NCBI GenBank assembly: GCA_009363875.1
Contig: CM018693.1
Location: forward strand, 107,586,362-107,650,361
Reading direction: 5' to 3'
DNA: 64,000 nucleotides
Source of the DNA: Mikania micrantha
Lineage: Eukaryota; Streptophyta; Magnoliopsida; Asterales; Asteraceae
Both the position numbers and the translations under genes were made by a program. Positions 48,404 to 59,401 of the stretch are shown piece after piece. The notes under the pieces were generated by a model. It saw only the letters and a list, made by a program, of their open reading frames with translations, was not told where the DNA came from and did not search any database. The first letter of the stretch is position 1, and each line of letters starts with the position of its first letter.

Positions 48404-51400
48404 TGTAACGACCCATTTTGGGGAAATATTCTAAAATGAACATAATTGGTGTATGATTATGCTTTATTTTAATTTATGGGTGTTTTATAAGGTTTAATAA
48501 TCTTAAATATTATTTGGTGGGCGTTTTAATAAATATTTGTTAATTATAACTAATTGGTGGGTGTTAACTAATTTAACTAAGTTAGTTATAAACTAGTTAG
48601 TTTTAACTAGTAATTGGAGGGCTGAAACTATAAATAGTTGAAAGCGGTTAAATGAAAGGTTAAAGATGTTGACTTTGGTCAAAATCACAGATTCTATGTG
48701 TGTGTGTGTGTGTTTGTCTGTAAATGTGAGAGGGAGGAAGAACAGGGAGGAAAACCATAAATCTTGAAGAGTTGAACAAATTGGAGGCCATGTCAAGGTC
48801 TAATCCTTCACGCAAGAGTAGTTTTGTGATCTTCTAGCTTCATACTACAACAAGGTATGAAATTTTGTGTGTTTTGGGGTGTAATTTCGTGGGTCTCATA
48901 TGGGATATGAGTAGGGTATGGTGAAATATGAAATTTGGGTGTTTAGAAGGTGTTAAATGTTGTTATTCATAGTGATAATCATCTTGAAATAAAATTTTGA
49001 TCATTTCTTGCATGTTGATGTAATATGATGAATGGGGGTTTGTAAGGTTCATGGGGTATATGAAAATGTTGCTTAAATTTGGGGTTCAAATGTTGGATTA
49101 GATGTTATTATGAAGTTGTTGTTATTTGAAGTTACATAAAATTGGTGAATTGAGGTGATTGGTGAACTTGAAATGATTAGAGTCATAAATGGGAATTTAA
49201 GGAGTTTTGGAAGTAGTTGAAAATGTGCAAGTGAATCTCTTGCACACAAGTTGTTTGATGAAATGTCAACAATTTTATTTTTACCTAAAAATAGGTTTAA
49301 AAGTATGGAGGAGGTGAATTAGGTGTTATAATTATAAAAGGTGGAATTTTTATGATTAATGGGTGATTTGGGTGTAAACCATGAATGAAATGATGAATTG
49401 GTGCACAACCATTACCATATACTAAATTTTGGTGAAAAGGGGTTAATATGAATGTGGATATGTGTTATGTGTATTGAATGTAGTTGTATGTGTGTAATAC
49501 AACTAGGTAGTGGTGGTCAAAGTCAAAGGAACAAGTCAAAGACCCGAGGAAAGGACAAGTGGACTTTGATGATGATCCCACGGGCTAAGGTGAGTAACCT
49601 ACCCACTAAATATGCAACCATAAGTCATATTTGTGTTTGTGTGTTGGTGTTGAATGTTTGACTACTTGATTTATGTCTTGTAGTATTTGGTGAATGTTAT
49701 GTGTTAAATCCATAAAAGTCAATGTAGGTAGAAACTTCATTGCTTTGATAGATTAAGAAGTTTTGGTTTTGGTGTTAAAACATGGTAATTTGTTAATGTG
49801 TATGTGGAATATGCATTAGTAGGATTAATTGGTGTTTAACTTGACAATGCATGTGCAATATGCATTGTTAGGATGAATGTGTTTAAATTGACAATGGAGG
49901 TGGAATATATATTGTTATGGTGAATTGGTGTGTAACTTGACAATGTAGGTAAAATATGCATTGTTAGGATGAATTGGTGTTTAAATTGGCAATGCATGTG
50001 GAATATGCATTGTTATGATGAATATATACCTAAGACCACATATAGTTGTAATTGGAGTGTTTTGACTTATTTGTTGACTGATTGGTGTGAGTTATGTTGT
50101 GAATGTTATGTTATAATTAATAAAATAATATGGTATCATTAAGTGTTTGATAATAATTGGTGAAGCTAGTAAAAAGACAGGTGTTTGACTATTAATGGAA
50201 TTAGTCAAAAATGGGTGATTGACTTGTTAGTGAAATTAGTTAAAAGGGGTAATTGACCCGTTAATGAAACCAACTAGTATGGGTGCTTGGCGATTATATT
50301 GGTGTATGCATGAATTTGGGTGTTTGGTGATTGAAATGGTGTACAAATGGTGTATGTATGAATTTGGGTGTTTGGTGATTAAATCGGTGTATAATCGGTG
50401 TTTTGATATTTGGTGTGGACAATAACATGCAATATGTGTTTAAATTGCTTAGTTATTGTGATTTGGTTTGTTTACATGTGGTTTGTAAGAATAAGAATGA
50501 TTCACAAGAGGCGTGAACTTCTTAATAGAAGTTTGACTGAAAATGGTCAAACAATTCAAATTGGTTATGTATGTTTGTTGCTTGACAATAACATGCAATA
50601 GGTGTTATATTTGCTTAGTTATTGTAATGTAGTATGTTTACAATTGGGGGGGATAAATAATAATAATTCACAAGTGGTGTGAACTTCTTATTTGCAGTTT
50701 GACTGAAATTGGTCAAAAGATTCACAAGAGGTGTGAATGTGGAATGGGTTGAATCACAAGTGATGTGATCTTCCTATGGTGAACTTATGGATTTTAGGTA
50801 AATCACAAGAAGTGTGATTACCTACCTTGGGAATCCTTGGTGAAAAAGGAGATCCCAAAGGATTTGGGTAGAAATTGACTGAATGGTCAAACGATTAACA
50901 ATAGGTGAGAATGTGGAATGTGTTGAATCACAAGTGGTGTGATCTTCCTATGGTGAATTTATGGAGTTTAGGTAAATCACAAGTGGTTTGATTACCTACC
51001 TTGAGAATCCTTGGTAAAAAAGGAGGTCTTAAGGAAATTGTGTGAGATTTGACTTTTATTGGGTGGTTTTATGTTCTAACACTTTAATTGTGTTTTAAAA
51101 TTCTTATGAACATGAATTTTGTGACAACTAGTACCAGATCGTCCGGCAATCGGTACGGTATATGTACTTTCACTATTTACTATGTGTAAATACTATGCGT
51201 TAAATAGTATGTGATAACAACTCAGTGAAAACAAGCAACAGTTGTATGTATTTCAATGAAAATTGAAATATAGATATACAACAACACATGTGAAATAACA
51301 ATGGTGAAAACAAATGACAAAAACATATCGGTTGTGATCTGATGTCCACAAATAACAGGAATCAGATAGCCGACAATTTCATGAGAAAACAATGTGAAAT

Positions 51401-52229
51401 CATTCATAACAATGCGTAAGCAGTTAAGTTGAGTCCGTCAGTGAGAATGTTCAATACAAAACGACAATTCAGTATCATTTACTAATAATAAACTAACAGT
51501 GCGTTTGCATGGGTGACGATTCACATGAACATATATGTGGGTTTAACGTTCTGAACGAAATCTAAATAGTAGAAAACAAAATCAGAAAGTAAAGCCATCG
51601 TCGTGTTCGTTCAGGTGACGATTCAAACGAATACGCGCGAAGGTGATACGATCTGACCAACGGTAAAAATAAACGTTTTTGAAACAATAAAATTAGGTAA
51701 AATAATTTTAAAAGATTTATTAGGAATTACCACTTTAAAAGAAAAAGAAAAAGAAAAAAGAAAAAAAACGACTATGATAACTCGTAAACGAATGAAACCG
51801 AGCACCGCGTTAAACCCGGACTATAACTGGAACACCTTCTTCTTCCTCATTTTTCTCAGCTACTCTCTCTCTCTAAAACACACACACCCGTCACTTTCTC
51901 TCTCTACGGTTCTTCTTCAAATCTCAACCATTTCGCAAGATTTTGGTCTCAAAACTCTTCTTCACTCGTCTATATCACGAACACACGAAGAAAACGAGCC
52001 CAAGAACAGCCAAATCGGAGGTAAATTGAGCTCAAACGTTCTTTTTTAGGGTTTTCTACAAACCCGACAAAACCGAGGCTTTAGCCAGTTCTAAACACCC
52101 CTATTCGACCCATACACCTTCCAAACGAGTTTTTGCACATATACCCACTCAAAACGACCATATATTCGACTAAAACTCGAAATTGCCGTCTGTCATGGCT
52201 GAAACCTATTTTGGGCGAATGGGTAAGAA

Positions 52230-52680
52230 TGAGCCACTCGTTCGTATGGATACTCATTAGCATGAGTCATTCGTATGAATGGTCATTAGCATGAGTCATT
52301 CGTATGAATGGTCATTAGCATGAGTCATTCGTATGAATGGTCATTAGCATGAGTCATTCGTATGAATGGTCATTAGCATGAGTCATTCGTATGAATGGTC
52401 ATTAGCATGAGTCATTCGTATGAATGGTCATTAGCATGAGTCATTCGTATGAATGGTCATTAGCATGAGTCATTCGTATGAATGGTCATTAGCATGAGTC
52501 ATTCGTATGAATACTCATTAGCATGAGTCATTCATGTGAATGATCACTAGCGTGAGTCATTCGTATAAATACTCATTCGTATGAATACTCATTAGCATGA
52601 GTCATTCGTGTGAATGGCCATTAGCATGACTCATTCGTGTGAATGGCCATTAGCATGACTCATTCGTGTGAATATCACAA
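52230..52680 (+). repeat. 29-bp minisatellite, about 15 copies
   Basis: The unit is GAGTCATTCGTATGAATG plus GTCATTAGCAT, with the core CATTC-GTAT-GAATG an inverted repeat. Copies from about 52264 to 52500 are nearly identical. Those at both ends vary in sequence and length. Confidence 0.96.
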
Positions 52681-54015
52681 GAATGAATCATTTTCACTAC
52701 ACGGACTCAGTTAACAACTAGTATTTTAAAAAGAACAATCAAACAAGGGATCATAGCTCAAATAACATTTAAGCAAACTCAGGACTGTGAATACAACACC
52801 AGTATGACGACAGTGAGCGCGTGCATTTCTTGAATCTTAGTCAACCACTACAGTAACATGGTGAGTTCATATGCCCCTTTTCTAATCTGTTGATTTTAAA
52901 TGCGGGGCTGAGAAGCATGCTAACTCTTTTACATTATTAAAATATTTAGTACATTATTTCAAATATCATGGGATTTAGATAATAAAGATTTTATCTTTAT
53001 TATCACACTTTTATCAGATCAATGTGTATGCTTGTGTATACAATAATACCAGTGATAAATCAAGGATGTTTCATGATAACATAACTTCATGAAATCATCC
53101 AAACATTTAAATAACATAAGTGAAATTAATATCTGATCTTATAGCACTTGTTACTAATATTGAGATAACAATGAGATAACATTGAGACAGTTACAAAGAG
53201 ATAACAAGAATGATATTCATGTTAACATAATTTCATAATGATATCATTCACCACATTTACTAACATTGTGTACTAAGACAATTTCTTATAACACATTGTT
53301 AAAGACATTGAGATAACATAATTACATAATTGAATGGAGTGTAGATTTGGTAGTGTAGTGGCTTTAGCTAACGCTAACCATGAAACTGGTCAATGAATCT
53401 ACATCTATTCAATGGGTTTACTATTACCTCCAATTTGGAGTCAGAAACAGTAAACTCATTCAAGTGAGAATACATGACAATGAGACAATGACAATGAGAA
53501 CACATAACAATAATTTGATTACTATTAAGCATGATTGCATTATATCACTTTATAAAATATGTCCATGTATTCAAGATCAGTCGTAAGTCCCTTTCTATAT
53601 CGTTTACCATTGATTTAGTAGAGACTAAACCAACAATAGCGTAGTAGTACCATAGGTTTGACAAACCTCCGTCGAGTGAGGTCGGTACGTTATGCGTAAC
53701 AATAAGACTTTTGGTCGGTAACGTATGACCGATGACAGGGCTGCATCAGTCAAGTTTGGTAAACAACCACATGGGTGATATTAATCTTCAGACACTAATT
53801 GTAATTGCACCCTTCGTTTCTGTTGACCGGTAGGCTACGGAATTGATTTTCACTCATGTCATATTACTGGGACAGATTCGTTGTAAAGGCACAGATTCTA
53901 TGAGACTACAAATGTATAGGTGTAAATTGGAGGCATTGTGGTCTGATTTCGTGAGGACCACCATGGGTCCCATTTATGCTCTATACATTCAAGGTGTAAA
54001 TACTACAAATGGGTA

Positions 54016-54307
54016 TAGATGGCCAACGTACCCGGAACCGGAACTGAGGAACAGGATCGGAACCAGTCGTACCTAAACCGGTGGGTACGGGGCGGTTTCG
54101 GGTTTTCAGAGAAATTGGAATCGGAACCGGTTCCACCCTTAAACCGGTCAAACCCAAACCGGAACCAGCCAAAACCGGAACCAGAACATACAAAAAACTG
54201 GATGGAACCGGTCAAAAACCGAAACCGGTTCTTGATTTTATTGACCGGAACCGTTTGGAACCGGAACTGGGTCCGGTTCCAAAAAAATCCCGGTTTGGCC
54301 ACCTCTA
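54016..54307. mobile_element. Probable hAT MITE rich in ACCGGAACCGG
   Basis: The ends TAGATGGCCAAC and, on the other strand, TAGAGGTGGCCAAA are imperfect inverted repeats. The body is built of ACCGG/CCGGT words, which gives open frames on both strands that are not genes. No clear target duplication was found. Confidence 0.65.
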
Positions 54308-54818
54308 CTACTGTTACCGTGGAATCCGCGGTCACACATAAGTATCTCGCCTTCCAAAAAAAGCGGATGCTAATTAGCACTAATACTAATGGGGACCATC
54401 GATCAAGAAGGACTTCGGAGACTGCAATCGAATTAATCAAAAAATAGAAAGAGGGCCAAGTCTTCTAGTTGCGCCTCTAACCTTACTACGCTACCCTGAT
54501 AAAAGGTCGAATTCAACAGGACTGTAGGCACGGAATGCCAATCAAATCCGTTAAAGGAAGCCTAATCAAGGCGGGCAAACAAGAAGATCTGACTGAGTTG
54601 ATAATGGACTGAATCTCGAAAGGCTTTTATAAAATAAAGGCGTATGATAAAAGGAGGGTCGAGAGAGGTTTTTGGGTTAACTGTCACTTCTAATCTTAGA
54701 AGTGAATTACAGTAACTCTACAATTGAGAGAACATTAAAAAGGATAATATTTAATAAAATCTATTTCTTTCAAACATCAAGGGCTATCATAACTTCGGTC
54801 ATGGTGATATATACCAAT
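54308..54818. other. Unidentified non-coding segment inside solo LTR
   Basis: This sequence has a base composition unlike the surrounding LTR (few long A/T runs, many GG and CC words). I see no ORF, terminal repeats or match to the other LTRs here. Confidence 0.4.
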
Positions 54819-54982
54819 GTTGTAGAAATCGCTAGTCGCTAGTCTGTCGGTGAGGTGGGGACTAGGGATTAATCGGGATTATTCGGGATTAATTGGCCTA
54901 ATCGGATAGTCAGACCTAGTCGGCCTTAAGGGACTAGCGATTAATCGGCCGATTAATCAGCCTAGTCGGGGATTTTTACAAC
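54819..54982. mobile_element. Short MITE with GTTGTAAAAATC-type ends
   Basis: 164 bases. The left end is GTTGTAGAAATC and the right end reads GTTGTAAAAATC on the other strand. GATTAATCGG words run in both directions inside. Both flanks contain GATATATACC. A similar sequence starts at 58156. Confidence 0.65.
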
Positions 54983-56526
54983 CATGATATATACCCTTCA
55001 ATAATCTATTATCCTATACTTATATCACGAGGAAACGAAATCATATCACTTGGGAAAATCAGGTTGGATATCAATTGAGATCAAATTCATGTGAGTTGGA
55101 AATGGGTATCCATTATTGCAATGCAGGTGGCATTGAGTTCAGTTAAGTGTGTGGTGGGCTGGCAGCTTCATTTGTGATATGTATGCCCTATATATAAGCA
55201 TGCTTTATTTGAACAACATACTATCTGTATGTGTAACTATGGAGTGGACATTGCTGTGAGATAAGACAAGCAAATTCAATAAGACCTGTGTGTGACACTA
55301 TGATTTGTGAATGACAAATTACAAATGTTTTCAATTACTAAACTTATGAACTCACCAACCTAATGTTGACTTGTTTTAAATGCATGTTTTCTCAGGTGAC
55401 GAACAGGTTTAGTCACCAGACATCAGGACATAAGCTAGTGGGACCTTATAGAGGACCGATAGCTTACTTTTGTGTTGTGCATATTTTGAATGACACGTTT
55501 GTGAATTAGCTTTTGTAAATCTTGTGCAGAAACAAGATAGAAACTCAAAGATTCTTTTTAGGAAGATTTACTTAGTTAAATTGTGAACATGACATATGTA
55601 ATTTAACTTTGTAATTTTACATCAATGTCATTTTAGCATTTCTGAATTATATATCATGTGCCATGTAAACAATCTGATCATTTCGATTATCACAACGATA
55701 TCACGACCGGGAACCTTCCGCCCGCTAGGAAAGTCGATCCAGCTCGTCGGCTCGAGGTTTGACAAATTTCATGTGTTGAATATATTGTTAGGATTGTAAT
55801 ATTTGATATCCTTGGTGAAAAGGAATGAGGAAAGAGAACAAAGAATATATATATATATATATGGAAGGAGTTTCAACATGTCCATGTTCCCTAGAACATG
55901 CCCATGTTCACTGCAGGTCAGATGCTGGAAAACCTTCTGACATGGCCGTGTTCCCTCGAACACGCCCATGTTGTGCCTACAACTCTAAATTGGTCATAAG
56001 TTGATATGTTTCAGCTTTAACGTGGATTCCAAGGGCAAATCCAGTTGGTTTTGGCATGGAAGGGAGATTTAAGGGTTTTGGGTGAAAACGACCCGTTAGT
56101 AAATCGTTTTGCGGTTAGGTAGAATAATGTTACCAAATTATATTTAGGAACATTATTATTGTATCCATATGGTGTTATGGGATACACTTGGGGAAATAGC
56201 GGGGTGATCATACTTAGTTCTAACGAACTAATGGTGATTTAAATGTGGTGTTTTCAGGTGAACGTAAAGGGTGACAACGCTCGTGATCAGAAATACCAAG
56301 GAGGATCGGGTCGAACAAGTTTTGGTTGAAACTCAACAGCTTTTGTAAATTGTTGTTAATGTATAATGGGGTTTTTAAATGTAGAATTAACTTAAGTATA
56401 TATGTTTGGTGAACATTGGGTTATTTTGGTGACTAAAAAGGATGTTTTATTTTAAAAAATCTGGCACCTAACTATGAGGGTGTTTTAAAACACGTGTCAT
56501 ACGTGGGTGGATTTTTGGGGCTTACA

Positions 56527-57347
56527 AGTTGGTACCAGAACTAATGGTTTGATGGATTTAAGTGCGTCGTGAACACTTGAACTCAAATCCTTGTGCTTTT
56601 GATATGGGGAGTAATGTTTGATCCGAGATCCGATCACGAAACTGGGGTTTATGGTAACAAGTTGTGGTGTGTTTACCTTTATTATATATGTTTAATGGTG
56701 TTTGGTGTGAATTTCTTTATTTGACCAAAATTCTTGGTTATAATTTGGTGAGATCGAATTAAGGTAGCATTAGGTGATATGATTACCTTAATATGTTTGT
56801 ATATTAGTGTTTTTTGTGATTATTTTGTGTGAATAACATTCTTTATCATGATGTGGGATGATGAAGTTATGAAAATGAGCATGGGATGATTGTATTATTT
56901 TGTGACTTATAATGGTTTATAGATACATTTTTAATATTTCCTTTAAATAGATTTAAGTAAAGGAATTAGTAATTGGAATTCTTTAAAATAATTTCTATGA
57001 AATTATTCTTGTTCTTTGAAATAAAATAATTTGTTTAAACATTATTCAAAAAAATCAAAAATCAAAAGAAAAAAGTGAGATGGGGGACAATTGAGTGAAT
57101 GACTGGGATGGTTATAAATAGCCATTAAGACAAAATAATTTAAATGTTATCAAACATGTTTGTGAAATCTAAATTAATTGTAAATTCATACTTTATAAAA
57201 AAAAATCTAAAAATTTACAAACATAAGTTGTTAGATATAAAATTCGTTTCATAAAAAAGTCCAAATAATCAAGAACATAATTTGCTAAATAATAGCAAAT
57301 TCTTAATAAAAATTTTAATTCAAATTTATATCGAAAATGCTTTATGA

Positions 57348-57384
<37 letters not shown>

Positions 57385-58155
57385 TGAATTTTCAATGATT
57401 CAAAAACATTCAGAAAGTATGTTATGATTTAAAAAAATTATAAATTTTTGGAGTAAAAAAAATCAAAAGTGCTAAAAATCCAGTTGAAAGGCAAAAACTG
57501 ATTCTTATGTGGCCAAGATATTTGAACATGTGCCCCATCCCCAGCCCAGGCGTCCTCCTGCCCGGCTGGGGTGGGTATGTTGAACACAAGCCGTTTCTAA
57601 TTGATCTTAGTCACTAATTTGGGTTCACCCCCATTTTCATAGGAAACCCAAAGTTCTTCTGGATCTAATTCGCCCGAACAATCAATTATCAGTTCGATTT
57701 AACTGGGGTTTCTTATTCCCCATTATATAACGATTTCAATGGTGTAGCTCATTACCTAGTTTGGTTGCAAATTAAGCAAGATCGAGTGTATAATAGCTTC
57801 TAAAGAATGTGTGAATTCGATCCGATGATATAGACACTCTCAAATAGTGATTGATAATTCGTTAGTTTCAGATCAACGTCTAGAATGTTTTTAAATGAAT
57901 AATTTGATTCAATTTCATTGTTAAAATCGATTTCGAGTTAAAGTTTGAATTCAATCATTCGGTTATGGTTCTAATGGTTTAATGTGCATAATCACTGCAA
58001 TTAAACAACCGTTTAGGTTTGAGAATGTGGGGGAAAATGTGTTTTTGTTGAGATTTTAATTGTTTAAATGTTCTTTTGTTTGAGTTGAAATGGACCAGTA
58101 GTAAAGAGGTTAGAACTCATGATTGGGAAAGCAAGTGGAAGAAGAAAAGGGTCGT
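56527..58155. other. PBS-like site and AT-rich internal remnant
   Basis: TGGTACCAGAACTAATGG follows the LTR at 56530 and may be a variant PBS. After it I see no gag or pol. An (AAT)n microsatellite of about 12 units lies at 57348-57383. The rest is AT-rich with no clear features. Confidence 0.5.
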
Positions 58156-58440
58156 GGTTGTAAAAATCGGGAGTATCGGCAATTAATCGGTGATTAATTG
58201 CTAGTCGGACCTCTATCGATTAATTTTGACCTGCTGGGTCCAAAAACGGTAGTCGGACAAAATCGGTCAACGTCGGAGTTGGTCAGCTCTAGTTGGGATA
58301 ATCGGACTAATCAATGCACCTTAAAATCAAGCGATTCCGACAATTCCGGTGACCTAGCCGGTCCGAATCGGCCACATATCGGACAAATTCCGGCGATTCG
58401 AGCCAATTTCCAGTCAAATCCTTCAATATAACCGGCAAGA
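58156..58440. mobile_element. MITE-like sequence related to 54819-54982
   Basis: It starts GTTGTAAAAATCGG and contains GATTAATCGG and AGTCGG words like the shorter element at 54819. The right end was not resolved. Confidence 0.4.
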
Positions 58441-58531
58441 ACAAAAATAGAACGACTCACCTAAGATTTTGGCCTAGCTTTGACTCCAATTTGGTGAGAC
58501 ATGATGGTGGTGGCTGTCGGAATCTGTGGAG

Positions 58532-59401
58532 TGTCACACCCCGACCAACGGCGGAATACGTCGGGCGCGATTGTGAATGTTCAAAAGCTCATGGTGCTAT
58601 GTTAAGGTTTCAATATTTAAAACTTCCGTAGTAAATTATTCGAACACAACATCCAATAGCATACAATTGTTCAAATAAATTTCAAATGAAATAGTAAACA
58701 ATGTTTTAATTAACTAGGTCCTCTAAACTTAATCTATGTCTCCGTCATATGTCTTCATCTTAACCTGTTACATATGTAAAATAAACGGGTCAACTATTGG
58801 CATAGTTGGTGAGCAATTCAAAACAGTTTAATATAATACGTATAAAAAGATACAAAACTATTAAACTAAATAGAACACGATCTAAAGCGTATGTAAGTTT
58901 CAAGTAGCACAAAGCAAGAATCCAATATCACAAAGCTTAAATCAAGATTTGCTAGCTCTTTAACTTAAACAATGTAAATCATAATGTTTATGTCTTTCAT
59001 CTTTTTAACACAAGACATATGTCATTGCGAAGAATGTAGCCACATTCTTAGGCTACTGGGTACTAGTATATGTTTTTGACTATATGAATAGGTTTTTGCA
59101 TAAGACATATGTAACATTCCAAAAAGTAACAAAATGTAAAAAAAGAGTAAGAATTAACTCACATTAATGGTGCTCGAGAAAATTAGTATAATGAAGAAGA
59201 ATCAAGATCAACAATTGTATCAAACTGGATGCTCTAAGGTTTGAACGTGTGTGGCCAGACAGTAGCTCAAAGGAACAAGTATACGATCCGAATGCAAACG
59301 TGGTTCAACCTAGTCAAACGAATTCAACAAGGATGGGTAAGCATTATGCAAGGCATAACTAAATGAACGGACATCATAGGCCGGACTTGTTGGGCCTAAC
59401 G
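58532..59401 (-). repeat. LTR, minus strand, left piece
   Basis: TGTCACACCCCGACCAACGG at 58532 is the 3' end of a minus-strand LTR, related to those at 38426 and 47761. The leader module CTCACCAACTATG...GTTGACC...AACAGGTTAAG runs 58816-58761 on the minus strand. The LTR is interrupted at 59402 and appears to resume at 62164. Confidence 0.7.

Larger units (their letters stand above)
51120..55764 (+). mobile_element. Large solo LTR with minisatellite (TSD AATTT)
   Basis: It starts TGTGACAACTAG, ends GAGGTTTGACA, and has a perfect AATTT duplication (51115-51119 and 55765-55769). Its parts line up with the intact Tekay LTR: a CT-rich leader near 51860-51900, AGGTAAATTG near 52019, a CATTCG-type array, GGGGCTGAGAAGCATGC near 52903, the CTCACCAACC...CTCAGGTGACGAACAGG module at 55348-55405, and similar last 100 bases. 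So it belongs to a related family. At 4,645 bases it includes two MITEs. Confidence 0.9.
48404..56526 (+). repeat. TGTAACGACC-family LTR, split by a solo LTR
   Basis: This is the same family as 33029-37298. It starts TGTAACGACCCATTTTGGGG and ends GGGGCTTACA, followed by a PBS-like TGGTACCAGAAC at 56530. Without the insertion it is about 3,470 bases, longer than its relative because of internal repeats. Units of about 50-57 bases containing GGAATATGCATTG repeat about five times (49798-50020). A 100-base segment at 50751-50850 is repeated at 50934-51030. The hairpin TTAGTTC-TAAC-GAACTAA is at 56214-56231. Confidence 0.8.

Noticed and set aside
52230..52680. CRISPR-like regular array
   Set aside because: No unique spacers between repeats; it is a simple minisatellite in plant LTR DNA.
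54003..54447. Overlapping ORFs of 142 and 145 residues on both strands
   Set aside because: Low-complexity translation of ACCGGAACCGG words in a MITE; no start context or domain.
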